A stretch of 64,000 nt of DNA. It comes from Numida meleagris (lineage: Eukaryota > Chordata > Aves > Galliformes > Numididae). Shown one piece after another: positions 10,918 to 24,900 of the stretch. A program made the position numbers and the translations under genes. Within the stretch, counting starts at the first letter, position 1. Every line of letters starts with the position of its first letter. Location: positions 11,086,225-11,150,224 of the forward strand of contig NC_034414.1 of the NCBI RefSeq assembly GCF_002078875.1, written 5' to 3'. A model generated the notes under the pieces. It did no database searches. It was not told the origin of the DNA and saw only the letters and a program-made list of their open reading frames with translations.

Positions 10918-12745
10918 TTATTATTTCTTTTTTTTCCCAAACAGCTACATTCAACTAAATATTTACTTGTGGAGAGATGTTAGTGAGAATAAATTGTTGC
11001 TAGATAATCACAAAATACATCTTTCAGTATTGCTGTAGTCAATGGTTTTATTTGATAAACAAAAGTATTGTACCGAATATATATGTATACATATTAATCT
11101 AGACTGTTAAGCAGAATTATCTTTACAGTGAGCAGATCTCCAGTATATAATTTTAAGGTTCTTTTGCAGTTAATTACACCAAGTAAATGTAAAAAGATAT
11201 TCATATCAATTCCACAACAGCGTGGCAGAGATGGAAGTTTTGTGATTAGCTTTGTATTTTTCAGTATTTGATAGCCTTTAATTACCTTTTATGATCAAAT
11301 TGATTGCCCTCTTTCTAGTCTCGTCTCTGTTCTGTATCTGAATTTCAACTGCATTGACGCTGAACTGTTTCTTTAAATGTACAAAAAAACATTTGTAACA
11401 GTTTTCACAGATTTATAACAATAATAGTTATTTTTCTCCTATGAAGTCACTACGTGGAAAACTTCCTGTTCTCATTGAAGAAGGCAAATAATAAGCAGTG
11501 GGAACAAATGTTCTGCTGAGAAATTCTTCCTTGTATCATAGAAAAATAACCAGGCTGTAACTAAGATTTATTAATTCTTGCCCTAGACTCAGAATTGTTC
11601 TTGAAATTTTCCCTATGCTTGTTGCGTAGAAGGTTACTGCAGTCTAAACCAAGAGGTTCTGTTTCAGTTCCGAAACCTGACTGCAGATTTCCAAAGGTAT
11701 TTAGATCTTAAACTATTCTGATGTTTCTTTTCCAATTAAATTAATAGGAGATAGGTATATAAGTCATTCAGTGGTTCTTCATCTAAACCTGTTAGTTTTG
11801 AGCAATGGAATTATCCTTGCTAGGGTGCTGTCAGTAGTAGAGGACAAATTTTGGCAATGCCACTATTACAGACTGCTTACATGCGTGGCTTTTAGAATTG
11901 TGTATGAACTTGATCAAGCCTGTGAGGATGATGCTTTTAAGATTTTTTAGATGAGTCTTCATAAGTGGATGCTGATATCTTCAGAGTAGAGAGAGAAAAA
12001 GAAATCATACGCAGGTTAGGCTAGGATTATGCACAAAGTTGGAACAAGGAAACATAATATTGCAAGTTTCACAGTTCATCGAGAGGATTATTTATAGGAA
12101 ACTGACTTATAAGAAAAATGCTGTAAAGTATGATATGGCCTGGACATGAGTGTGAAATACTGTGCCCGTTTTGCTTTTTTTGAAATCAAGTTGGCTATCT
12201 GCTGATTTCAGTTATCCTATTACTATGTCTGTAGTTGAGGTATTCCAACAAGAAATGTGATCTCCCATTATCAGAATGCTTACATGGGCCTGTAGAAACT
12301 CAGAGAGAAATTTCAACAGACATTAGAAGGTATGAACGTATATGTAATGGTACAGCTATGCTACAGTCAATCTTAAAAACAGTGAAACATAGGAAAGTGG
12401 TAATCAGTCCTGTTTTGTTTCTTACCTCTGCATTTCATATGCAAGCATGTGTCAACAAGGAACAGAGTTTATGCTTTTAAAATACCATTTGGCTTATTAA
12501 ACTACATATAAAAACATCTTTAATAATAAAAACTCTTTAAATAATGTGTCGCTGGTAACCTTTGCCTGCAGAGAGAGGAAAAAATAACAGAGAGAATGCA
12601 TAAGATATTTGAAGTTACTAACTAGGATCAATAGAACATTTTGCATTAAGAAAAAACCTTCAAAAATAGAACTTCTAGTACAAACACATTTTTGATAGAA
12701 GTGTAGCTGTTCTATAGAATGTTTTATTATTTACAGTAAAACTAG

Positions 12746-12746
12746 C

Positions 12747-12778
<32 letters not shown>

Positions 12779-12783
12779 AAAAA
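12746..12783. repeat. (CAA)11 microsatellite followed by A run
   Basis: Eleven perfect CAA units at 12746-12778, then an A run to 12783. No transposon body is visible upstream to make this an A-rich retroposon tail, so I treat it as a simple repeat. Confidence 0.92.
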
Positions 12784-14101
12784 CCAGCACCCAACACAGA
12801 GTTTTGATAAAACTATTGTTTGCCTTTGTCAAAGGTTTACAGGAGCTGGTGAGAACTCAACCCCAAAATAAGTTTTCCAAACAATTTCACCTGAACTCAG
12901 TTTCTCTGTTGCTCATCAAATGTCACGTAAGACAGTGTACACCTCTGTAGAGCAGGGCAGCTTTCTGTATAAGTCTCAGCTAGACAGGTACTCAAGACAA
13001 GTTTGGGAGACAAGCAAGGCATTAACTATTGCCTGGTTTCCCATTCCTAGGAATTCCATGCTAGAGTATCAGCTGGAATAGCAATTGCTGTTCTGTGAAG
13101 TACATGCCCCCCAAATAACAGTGTTGCTTTTCTACACCCTGGCCTTGTACAGGAGCAAATTCATTCCCAGACCTGTGAGACTGTATACAAAATTGAATCC
13201 TCAGAATGATGTAGGAGGTAAATTCAGCCTGAATGCCAAAGCCTTTGGAAGCAAGGATCAAAGAGTAAAGACGATGAAACTCATTGTTATTCTATTATTA
13301 GAGATAACACTGTAGTCTATTGGTTTGTTTCATAAAAGGTTTTATTTTGCTCCATTTACACTTGGATCTTTAACTTAGTTAAAGACTTCTAGGAGCGTAA
13401 TCCACAAATATTTGAGACCTACAATATTTTTAAAATTATTTTGCAAGGAATATGATTTAAATAGTCTTCTATATACTTTGAGTTCTTTATCATGATGTTT
13501 ATACCTATTAAGTCAGTTTATGAAAGTACTGTGCTTGAACATCTGTCAAGGGATGAAGATTAGCTGAATAGACATAGGATGCCAGCATATTATATTTTCT
13601 GTTATCCTGTATACTATAATTATCTTGATCCTCAAACAACTCTGCGACAGTTACAAACACTTTTGCAGACTTGTCGTTACTGTAAATTCAAAATTTATTT
13701 TATTTGAATCTAAATTAAAGTGCTATACAAAAAGACTTTTTTCTCTGCTTTTTTTTTCTGTTTCTATCCATAGATGATTAAAAAGCATTAAAACGCAGAT
13801 TCAGATTTTATTTTAAAACAACTCATAAAAATTCATTCAGCATTTGAGGCAATATACTATTCTTCTTTCTTTTTTTCAGAATGAAATTTGTTTGAAGAAG
13901 TAGATAAACTAAGTAGCCAAACTTGGCAGAAATGTATGTCATAGAAAGTAGATGTACTTTGAATGGAGAAACGTGACTAAATCTTATTGCCAGTTATTGC
14001 CAGGAGCAAGTGAATAATCATGATACCAGGGCAAATTTAAAAAGAAAGGGAGGAAGAGTCCTTGATCCACACTTGTTAAGGTGTTTTGTGAGTTTCCCTA
14101 G

Positions 14102-14202
14102 TTATTCTTCACAATCACTGACTGGCCACTGAGAGTGAATAAAATGGCTTAGTCAGTGACAACAACTGGGACAAGAAAAATTGCTTGTCATCTTTTACTG
14201 AA
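14102..14202 (+). other. Weak candidate noncoding exon
   Basis: The segment follows GTGAGTTTCCCTAG and ends TACTGAAG before GTAAGATG, so it has a plausible acceptor and a good donor. All three frames contain stops, so it could only be untranslated. It also contains an 8-bp inverted repeat, CACTGACT (from 14116) with AGTCAGTG (ending about 14159). The polypyrimidine tract is weak and short segments with this shape arise often by chance. Confidence 0.15.
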
Positions 14203-15509
14203 GGTAAGATGCCAAAAAGGCTTCTTTGATCCTCAGAAATGTGTAATATATTTTAAATATTTCCATTCTCAGGTTATGGGTATGAATCCTACCCTATTTG
14301 CCCTCCAGCACAAAAACAGTCCTCATCCCAGCTGTCTTGTTTTATCTTGGGAGTCATTTAGCTATGGTAACACTGTATAAAATAAATAGATGGATTTAAA
14401 TACTTATTAGGAGAGTGGGAAGAGGCAAAAGTCTCCAGGACAGGCCAAGTCTTGGCTTCTGGGTTTGGGCACATGTCTGAAGGATCAGGAAGACTGTAAA
14501 GAGAAAGAGGTCTGGCCATTATAGTCACATTTCACAAAAAGGACAGTAGAATAGCAAGCAACCCTAACAGTGACTATATAGAATGTGTAACCCTTTACCA
14601 TTGATATGCACCAGAAAGAGAAGGAACTCATCATTCCTCCTGATGGCTAATGCATGAAGCTGTAAATGCTGTTCATTTATTTTTTTGAATTTAGATACAT
14701 AATTGATCTTTGTATGTTGCTTCACCTGCAGAATTGTGAAAAAATGTAGTAAATTAGTAATGCATCAAAATAGTCTTTATGTATTGTATCTATTAACAAA
14801 AAATAATCCAGCTTTCATGGAAGAGCCTTACAATTTTCTGGTACATTGAGAACAAAGACATGTACTGTTACCACAAGCATGTGGCAGACCTAAGTCCAGA
14901 AGGAAAGCTAAGGTACAAGGGTGAATGTTGATATAAAGGCCAAATCCTGATTTCTTTGATGCTGAGGAAATTTTTCATTGAGCTCAATGGGACTAAGCTT
15001 TAACGCATGTGTTCTTTTTTATTCCAAGTTAGTGTACTCTTAACATTGCTCAAATGTACTAAACAGTCTTTGCTAGTTCTGCTTTGTTAAATAGAAGAAA
15101 AATGTATGATTAAAACAACCTCTTTAGTACAAATTGTATACTTGCAAAATACTCAGAGCTGTGATAGTTTAAGCTGTAGACCCATGCTACCATGCAAATA
15201 ATTCCGTTCCTTTTTCTCCTGTCCACACAAAAACAAACCAAGAGGAATCTGCAAGCCACAGATTTGGTTTTAAAAACTCTAATACAGGAAATGTTTTGAT
15301 TATTTAGTTTTTAACCTGTAGATGTCTATAGCCATAAAAAACATAAATTGATGAACACTTAGTAGTATTTATAACATACCATTTTTCATCCCTTCAAGCA
15401 TTGTTGAAAGACCTAGTATATTAGGTAAGGAAACAAATTATCTTTTGTATTAAATAGTGTTTTTAAAAAAATTTGTAGTCAGAGGCATTGATCTATGGCT
15501 ATTTCTTAC

Positions 15510-15533
15510 CTGAGATACTGGTGATGTAGTCTT
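15510..15533 (-). other. Candidate 24-nt microexon (speculative)
   Basis: On the minus strand a pyrimidine-leaning stretch (CTGTTTCTTGTATTT) and TGACTAG precede a 24-nt segment that ends in TCTCAG before GTAAGAAAT, a strong donor. The segment is open in the frame that starts with its first base and reads KTTSPVSQ; 24 nt preserves phase, as neuronal microexons usually do. No flanking exon of a host gene is visible in the window. The acceptor is only fair. This is pattern inference, not homology. Confidence 0.15.
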
Positions 15534-18500
15534 CTAGTCATTAAATACAAGAAACAGCTTTAATGCATGTAGTCTTTATGTGATTGACAATTACTGTACT
15601 AGTGTTATGTCTGAGCAGTAGGATATATCATTTTCTTAAATATGCAAGATAAAATCTCCTTTAAAATTCCTGTGCTGCAGAAGCACTTAAAACCAAAACC
15701 ATTTACAGAAAGTCAAAATTGCAATGTATCCAACATGGAGCCCAGAAACAGAAAAGGAATATTTTGCATCCTTTTATCTGGAAGAATACACCTCTTACAG
15801 AAAAATAGTGACTTGGAAATGAAATAATTTGTTGTGTTTTTGAAGAGTAAAAAAAAGATTGGGTATAATAACAGCTTGTAGCTTTGAAGGCTAGGGAGAT
15901 CCATTTTGCCACAACATTTAAATTTACAATTTAAATCATTTTTTTCTTGACAAATTTTTACAAGAGAAATAAGCTTGCATTATTACCATAGACAAATATG
16001 CTAATTTCATTGCTTAGTTCAGAAAGCTTAAAGTTGGAATATTGACAAACTAAGACTGCATTTTAAATTGCTGTCTAAGTCCCAGCAAATTTGGTTTTAT
16101 TTTCTTGGAGTATATAAAATAAACCTAAAATTACATGTATACAGGGCTAAAGTAACCTGCACTATTTGACATTAATTCCTAGAAAGTAGTTCAGCTGATG
16201 AAAAGACATGGCTGAGCAGCCATACAAAGCCTTCTATCTCAGCTGGGGTAGTTTCAAATTTGCAATTGCGTTTTAGAGATCAAATGCATTAAACTCTAAA
16301 GAAGCACAGAAAGGGTGACGGCTTCAAAGGTTTTTTTAATTGAAAAATAAACATAAAACAAAACCTTATAATTTCTACAAATGTTTTAGAAGTAGTACAA
16401 CTAATTATGTACGGTAAAAAGTGCCACCTGTTCAGAGAAAAATTTAGCTTTAACATTTAAGCTAACACTGCTTAACTATTCGTTATTCTACTCAGATCAG
16501 GTCTAAAAAAGTCCATAATGCATATATATGGCTGCATATATCTGCATAGATTATGCACTAAGCATTTCAGTTTATATTTACAATTCAACTTCAACTTCTT
16601 GAAAGTAGGTCTATTTGCATTGCTCCTAATTCTGCAGTAGGTGGCAGTGGGTAGTGGAGAATATACAACAATACACAGTTTCAATGCCATCATATGTTTA
16701 AGATAAGCTTTAAAAATGGCCAAGAGTTTGTTGCTTTTGAGTTACACATATACCAAACAGAAAGGAACTGTTAAGCAGAATTTCTAAATTGTCATGACTA
16801 AAAGGAAGCTTTTGTGAAGTGCTATGAAAATGAATTAAAATCATAATCAAGTCCAATGAAGATACAAGTACAGTACATTTCTCTAACTAAATATGAAGGG
16901 AAGTTCACACACACAAAAAAAATGAACTGAAGGCATAAACTAAGGAGAAATTTTGGTTCTGTAGGATGACTTTATAAACTAGAGGAATATCAGTTTACAA
17001 GTAGAAGATGAAAACAGACATTTCAGTTTTACCTGTATTTTTTTTTTTGAAATTGTTTGTATTAATTTTTAATTGTGAGTTGGCTTTTGCAAATAGCACT
17101 GTAGTTGATGAAACTGGAAAACAGTGGGATAGAAGGGAGTTTAGGCACCATGGCGGCAGTGCATTTGGTAGGTTAATTCTGGGAGATTACAACAGAGTTC
17201 CAGTTTTGTGCTTCTTGCTCACCTGAAACATGGGCACCTAACTGTATACAGAGTGTGAAGCTGGATGAAAAAATCCATCAAAGAACATTCAACGCTTAGT
17301 TTATTGTTGATTCTTTTTTATCTGGAAACCTAGCTTGGTTGGTTTCTATAGAAAGGGCTCAATCAGCACTTGATTATTCTCAAAATTTCACCAGCCTTTG
17401 ACTGTGTGCTTTAAGTTCTTAATGCAGAGACTGAGACTTTTAGAAGTGCAAGGCATCCACTAGCTCACACCTCAAATACTTTGAAATGACAGTATTAAAA
17501 GCTCTTGTTTTGTTTTGTTTCCTGTTTTAATCTCCAACATTTTAAAGTGGGTAGCTGGAAGCTGTTTAGCACATGGTGTTGTGAAAAGCCTGGTCATGCA
17601 CACTGCTGGTCTTTGACTTTGGGACTAGCCAAAGTTAAATTCCCAGTGACACTGTACAACACTTTTTTGTTTATGATTTTGTGGCAAAACTCTCTGAAGA
17701 ATTCACATAAGTAAGTAGTAAGAAAACATCAAAGTAAATAAAATATCTATATTTAATGTTAATTATCTCTGAATTAATACTTTATATACTTTACAAATAG
17801 ATAGCAGCAAATCAGCAGAAACCCAAGCAAAATACTGACTTATTTAAAGTCAATTTGAGTTTTGCCATTGACTCAGTAGTAATGAGATTATTGTAATCTC
17901 ATAATGGTAGTTACTCATCAACTATTTACCTATACAATTAAAAGTAAGAGTAACTTTTTCATAAAACTAATTTCAAAATAAGAAGGGAAATTGTGGAACA
18001 TATTCAAGAAATAAAGTTAACCACTTGCAAGCAATAGGCATACTTTATTCTGTTGAAGGAAAGACTCTAAAGCTGAACCTGAAAAGTAACATTGCTTTCA
18101 TTTAAAAATGCTCATTTTATATTTAAAGAAGTGGAAATCATTGAACCTATTAAAATGTGGCTGAAATCTTTCTCGATTTACTTCCGCATTAATCTAGTTT
18201 TATGTTGATAAATTGAGTGTTCTCAATGAAATTGCACTAATTTAAGGTTGAAATCATACATTAATGGCTGTGTGTGGGTGTCTTATTCATTGATACTCTT
18301 TTTGCTGGGTATGATGCAACAAATATTGCATTGTTCTCTTGCAAACCGAATGGTAAACATCTCTGTGATAAATTTCCAGTTATGCTGAACAAAGCATATC
18401 AAAGTTCTCCATAAAATTATCTGGATTTTCCATTTCGTATGTTACTGTTTATGGCTTTTTTTAGACAGTTAGAAACTTTTAATTCTTGTTGTCCAATTAA

Positions 18501-19217
18501 ACTTGATTTTCTTCTTTTTCCTATAAGTACGAGGTTACCTATCAGTGAAATATAGTTTTTATTCTTATGGTTTCACCATCAATGTTTCTTCATTATAACT
18601 CTTTAAATGAATGTTCTTGCTGTGAATAAATTTTAGTGATTTTTAAAATCTGAAAGTTACTAATTTTAAGTATCTAGGAGTACCTCATTCTTCTACAGAA
18701 AATGTCACACCTTCAATTTTTTTTTTTTAAGTTACTTAAGGGGAAAATTAAAAGACAATGTACAGCACCCAATGTCAACTACATTTTTTTTCATTCACGA
18801 ATAGCTCTTGACTTAAAAAACAATCCAAAAACAAAACCACTAAGTGAAGCACTGCTCCCTATGGTTTTGCTTTTTTTTTCTCATTTTGAATAAGTAAAAA
18901 CAAATCAGAATTAAAAAATTCCAGTCTTAGGTCATTAGGAGAAGTTCCAAAAATACCCTGGTACTGAATTGGGCTGCAAGTCCAAGAATATATGTCATAT
19001 TGAAATATTGAATATGTATGATATTGAAATATAAAAAAATACAAGAATAGTAGATGAAAAAAAATCAGTATTCTCTAAAATGATGTGGTTTTGTTCTTTC
19101 AAGAAAAATGTCATAATTTATTATGTTTTTAATAGATTGATGTAAATAAATTAAATTAGGGAAAGTAATTTTGATTCTCTTTATTGCTAACAAGTCTACA
19201 CCTCTCTGTTTTCACAG

Positions 19218-19315
19218 ATGACTGCAGATAAAAGCTCTTCAGGACACGTGAATCGTGCTTGCAGAGTCAATGAACATTAGCAGAACATCTGCTCCAGACT
19301 GGACTTGACGTTAAG
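19218..19315 (+). other. Candidate untranslated or lncRNA exon
   Basis: This 98-nt segment has unusually complete splice signals. A perfect branch-point-like TGCTAAC at 19185-19191 is followed by the pyrimidine tract CCTCTCTGTTTTCACAG ending at 19217, and the donor AAG/GTATGA follows at 19315/19316. Every frame has a stop: the frame beginning with the first base opens ATG ACT GCA and stops after 20 codons. So it cannot be an internal coding exon. A 5' untranslated exon with a small upstream frame, or a long-noncoding-RNA exon, fits best. No partner exon can be proved from the window; the best plus-strand companion is 61818-61956, over 42 kb away. Confidence 0.35.
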
Positions 19316-21901
19316 GTATGACTTAATTTGCCCATGCACAAACAAATGAACATAAAGAGTTAAAGTCTGAGAACATCCCGCTAATGGTAAGGGAGTGCCT
19401 AGAGGCTAAAAGTTCTGAACTGGTCTCATGCAAGTCACAAATGTTTTGCACCTTTTATGCTTTGAAATTCTTCTGCTTTGACATGTGTAGGAATCTCTGT
19501 GAAATTTTGAATACCCAAATACTTCTCTCAGTGCCTCTCTGCTGTGCTTTCTTGATCTGCCAGAGATAAGGCACCATGTGTTAGGTCACCTGGTGAGACA
19601 GAACTTAATCAGAGCCGAATTTGGCCTAAACTATCTCCATGAAATGGACATAAGTATGCCTCCAAGTAGTGAAATGTGTGAATAGCCATGACTAGTTTAG
19701 CAGAGCCTGAGTGATAGTTATCCAGATTAACAGCGTGCTATTGACAAAGAAGTGCTCTGACTGAATTCTTTGTCAAGGACATAGAAATCTGCACATGAAA
19801 ATACCTAGAAAAATTAATAATGATGAGAAAAGCTTTCTTTTTGCAAACCCACAACTAGCTTAGATCTGGGAATGATGAATGATACAAAAAATGCGAGTAG
19901 GAGGTGGCATGTTCTTGAACAGAAAGTTCTCCAGCACACTTCCCCACCTCCCTACGCAATCTCAGTTTTTAGATACGTATGCAAATTCATGGCTGCTTGT
20001 CTGGTAGTGGAAAGACAGCTGTGGCTCAATATTAATACCATTTTTCCCTTTCTCCTAAAAGTTCATACAGACTAAGATTGTGATGTGATCTTTTTCCTTT
20101 TAATAACCAACTTTTTTGCTTAATGTGAGCAGTAGCATAAGTTTCTGAACATTTAGCAGAAGTATAAGGATGCTATTCGCTCTGAAAAATATATGCACAA
20201 GAAAAATGTAAGCACAAAAAAAAGGCACTGTTAAAAGTAGTGATGCAGTTGACATCTCTTAATGCAGTTATTTTCTCTATGTGTCATTTAATTTTGCATA
20301 AATATGTCCTACTACCCTTCCTGAATCTAAAATATTTGGAGAATCATTTTAAAAATATTTTTCCTAAAAATCAATGCTAGCTAACCCTCCTAGCTACCAT
20401 GGCGTCTCTGGCTTGTTCATTCGTAACACTAACGTAAGTAGATTGGTCTTCTCAGATTGAACTAGCCAAATAAACTAATAAAGATGTAGATACAGTTCTG
20501 AGGTTCAGTTGGTCGTACTATGTTATTGGTTTTAAACAAAACTAATAGTGATTGCTTGGTAATATCACAGAGGTTTATAGTTTATTCCTTTTTATTTTTC
20601 CTAGCTTCCAATTACTTCCTGTATGATTTTATAAAGGTTTATATATCACTTTATTCTACCCTCTTAACTCGATTTTAATAACTGCCAGAGGTAGCATGTC
20701 TCTTCCACTACTTGTCATTTCTTATTGCCACTTACTTTTCTTACCAGTTTCCAGCTCACGTGATGGTAAAGAGGGGAATTTTCTGTGGTTTCTCTTTTTT
20801 TTCTTTTTTTTCCTATGTTTATCAGTCATTGCTTCTAAAGAAGTTTTGCTTTAGAACAGGGCTATTTTAAATTGTTGAAGATGTATTCACACAGTAAACA
20901 ATTTGACCAGAAATCCATAAACCATTTTGGTTCTGTATTCTAATTCAGGAGATGATCTGTCAGAATTAATTGAGAATGCCCTAATGTAATCAAGTCCAGT
21001 TCATTAGGCAAACATTTAAATTATTAATTTAAATGCTGGATAGTTCAACAGCATTATGACAGTAACAAATACCAATGTCTTTTAATTTTTAAATTCCTCC
21101 TGTGTACGGAATTGCATAACCTACTACAGCTTTTGCAACTCGACATAAATAGTTTTCACCTTGCTAATCTTTTATCTTCTTGGAGTCTGTTAAAGTATTC
21201 AGCTCAAAAAAGTGTTGTTTTAAATTTGCCTTTTTAAGCACGGAATGCTTAAGATTAATGAAACATAGGCTGTCATTTTCAATCTTGTAACTCTTCTTTG
21301 GATTAAGAACACTATAAATTAATGTATAATTATTTACCATAAACCTAGTATGATAGTATTTTAGCCATTCCCACTCCTTCAGTGGTGAGAAAAATCTCTT
21401 CATAAAATGAACTAATACCACTCCCATTTTCAATTGCCTTCTACTGCTGTAGTCTAAGACATAGGAATTCCCTGAAAATGAAATAAACAGGGAGGGAATA
21501 AAAGATGAGGGCAACTGGTTAAGGAGACTTGTGAAGCATCAAAGTGAATAGCTATGGCTTTGAGCTGAGGACGTAGTGTATCTTCAAAAGGCTGTACTCA
21601 TTCCATCCATTTCAGTTGCTATAAATGCAATGGCTGGTGTCTTTCTACTGAAACCGAGCCAGCTAGTTGCAGGAAGTCGCTAGAAGTTTGAAATACACTA
21701 GATAGGACTGTGAACAACGATTCCACCTCTGTGATCAGGGGCTAAGCATCTCCGTTCCTGCCATTAGGTCTTTCTGGATAACGCTGGTGCAATGTAAGGA
21801 TGGCAAAAATGTCAGACCAGATGAGTTCATTTTGATCACTTGCAATTCATGAAGCATCCATGCAGTCACTCAAATATTCATGTAATGAGTTAGAGAATTG
21901 C

Positions 21902-21925
21902 AAAAAAAAAAAAAAAAAAAAAAAA
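21902..21925. repeat. A24 homopolymer
   Basis: Twenty-four uninterrupted A. I looked upstream for the body of a retroposed transcript and recognised none; it may be a simple homopolymer. Confidence 0.9.
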
Positions 21926-24900
21926 TTCAGTCATTTTCTTCTTGAGTCTGAACTGAACTTTTTGGACTTTGTGCAGTGACTATTATATATAGTATATACC
22001 ACATTCATTTTCTAGAGGTAGAGAAGAAATGTCTTTCCAAATACTTCTGAGCTCTGTTGGTGAACAACTTGAGGCATTCTGAACTTACCTAAAAGACTGT
22101 CCTTGGGTTGATGATACGTCTCCTCAATCACTAGTGAAACCCACATGTCATTTGTAACTGTAGTGACAAGAGGAATACCAACATATAAAAGCTGAACAAC
22201 CCTACACTTTCTGTTCTTACTCTCCCTTTTTCTATAAAGGCATATTTTATGCCGCAGTTTTGTACAAAAGTGGCCTAAGGATGTCATCAAATAAGTGAGC
22301 TTTATTTCAGAAATGATTTTAGTTCAATAATATACAGCTTTACCTATTAGCACTATTCTTCCTATACAGCTTCAGATGTTGCAATGAGATGAGTCAATTA
22401 AGTATTAATTGAGTTCTGGTTATGTCTTCTTCTTCCTCTCTGAGTTGCCCATCCTGGCAACTTTAGCAATGTCCTTTTGCATATCAGATTTCTATGAAAT
22501 CCAGGCAATCACAGATTGCTGCCTTAAGCCATACCTCTTCTCTGTAATTAAGAATAGATTCTGTGAGGATGATATATCTACTCGTGAATATATAGGTACA
22601 ATGAGTACACAAGTGGCAGGGGTCTTTGCCCGGAGTTTCAGGGAATGTGTTATACCAATTTCAGGGCTGACAAAGGGTATCAACTTCACATAAAAAAAAA
22701 TGGAAACTGGGAGGCATGCTGCTATAATTTCTGGAATATGCTTGCTGATAGAGGACCAGCTGTAAAACTATAGTCTTGCCACTTGTCACCTTTGCCACAG
22801 GAACTTTAATGCACGTTTTATTATTCAGCATTTTTGATTGCAAGAGCTGAACTTGGCATTCAGTTGTATTTCTTTACATTAAGCTTCACCTATATTTTAA
22901 ATATGTTTACATTATATGCCCAATCTAGTGTTCAATTTTCTAATTTGAAATACTCAATATTTTTTAATCTGATTTTTATTTTTTTTATTATTATGTATAA
23001 CATAATTGTCAAGTATGGCACAGTGTTTTTAGCAGCATCAATTACTGTGTGATTTGCTTGTTTCTCATTATTCATGTTCACTTGAATATTAAAAATATTT
23101 TTTTAGTAATGAGCAAGTCTTTGCTATTCTTCAAATTGCATCTTGCTTAGGTTAAGCTTATAGAAAAGTTTGTTACAAGCTTCATCTAAAACAGTGCCTT
23201 TTCTGTTATTATTTTCTGTGTTGCTGGAAGGAAAGTAATTTTCTGTGAAAAGAGGAAGCTTCATTTAGCACATGTGATGGTCGGAATTAATGAAAAGTAC
23301 ATTCAGGCTGAATGTTGTTTTGAGTTGGGGAAGAATCCTTAAGCAGTACTGAAGAGATGGATTTTACATAAAAATCCTATCAAACAGAAAGTGTGCAGCA
23401 TCAGAGGAGGCACAGAAACTGAAGTTAGTTTCATGGATAGAGCTGAAAGTATTGGAAGATGACACAGAAATGTGTGGGTAACATTTTTAGAGAAGTGAGC
23501 TGACACACAGGCATACCAGATTCCATGATTTTAGCATGAGACTCAGTTGTCTGTGCTCTGGCCATCCTCCTTTTAGCATCAATCTCACATACATTGCCTG
23601 AAAAACCTGTTGATTCCTGTGTATCTGCAGGTACTGTGTGCAAGGGCTAGTTAAGAACATGTGACACGTAAGGCCTAGTAGAAAGACCCAAGTGGCAGTG
23701 CTCTGCTGCTCTGACGGATATCTCAGTAGGATGCACACTGAGCAAAGCCTGTTTGTTCTTCAGTAGCCTTACACCATGAGTCCTCCCTTGTCACTTGGTT
23801 TAACTCACATATGTGCACACACACATGCACACTATCGTGCTTGACCATATGGTTTAGCACACATACAAGCATACCCATTCTGTGACCTGCCAAATATGTC
23901 ATTTTGCTTTTCCTCACATGCCCTAGCATGTACAGTTTTGTGTCAGTACATTCAACAGCTGACAAGCTTAGCTATGGAGAAATATTTTATGCTTAGTTAT
24001 GTATGGTTTGTGATTAAGTAATGTTACGAGTCGCATATTTAGATGAAAAATCTAATATTACATTTTGCATGGTTTAAATGATTAAGAGATAAAAATTGAC
24101 AAAGAAAATACTTTGAGATTCAAAGACAAATGAATCATTTCATTCTCAGCTTGTGAGTGGTTACATACAAACACAAAGCACAAATATGGAGTTGAGCTGG
24201 GGTTTTCAAAATTTTTCTTTTTTCTCAGCTTTCCTACACAATATGTTTTTATTCAGCTTTATATTACAGGTATAGTAATGCCATACTTTATGTGAATACA
24301 TAATATTTTTTACACTTTCCTGATAAGATTTCCGACAGAGAAATATAAGCAGTTAATAAGTAAAAGCATTGCCAAATCTGAACTGAGACTAAATTTTATC
24401 AAAGTGATACTGAGCATGGATTATTATTTACATGGACTAAGCTTCTCTGGCCTAGTCAGCTTAAGTTTCTAAAAATATATCAGTAAAATAGGCTGTAATA
24501 TTCAGAGAAAGAACATTAAGGACAACACTTCAAGACTGTGGTGGCAAATGCTGGGTACTTTTCAGAATCGATCTAACTTTATGGATATGTGGAAATACAA
24601 ATTTTGAAATGTTTGATAATTTTCCAAGCTTTCAAGTGAGATATTCTGCCAAAGTTTGCAGGATTTTAAAATTTGATGGAGCTTTGTAACTACATCACTG
24701 TTGCAATACTTCTATACCAGCCTGGAACATGGCAAACAAACTTTCTTTTATCATTCTTTGTTGTGTATGGTAAAAACAGTCAATGGAAAACAGAGATAAC
24801 CATTTGAGTCATTTCTATTCCATCTTGTCTTTCTTGAACTTTTAGCTTGTAATAGTTTAAGAGCTACCGAGACTTTATTTCCTATCTTATCCCCTTTCAA

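Larger units (their letters stand above)
7552..19217. other. Long repeat-poor AT-rich stretch
   Basis: About 11.7 kb with no recognisable transposon and no defensible coding gene. It holds the small sequence features listed separately: (TG)7 at 8827, the hairpin at 9861, short duplications at 10680 and 10861, (CAA)11 at 12746, a doubtful exon-like segment at 14102-14202 and a microexon-like segment on the minus strand at 15510-15533. Slightly more GC-rich patches without assigned function lie near 8500-8830 and 10560-10680. The rarity of repeats over such a length fits a long intron or a constrained gene desert, but that is inference. Confidence 0.55.

Noticed and set aside
21164..21514. 116-codon minus-strand open frame
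   Set aside because: Anonymous, lysine/phenylalanine/serine-rich composition typical of AT-rich noncoding DNA; no homology or signals seen.
21902..21925. A24 run as the tail of a processed pseudogene
   Set aside because: No recognisable transcript body or target duplication was found on its left side.
22012..22290. 92-codon minus-strand frame with a donor-like CTTTTAG/GTAAGTTC near 22089
   Set aside because: No acceptor with a pyrimidine tract on the right side, and the peptide is not recognisable.
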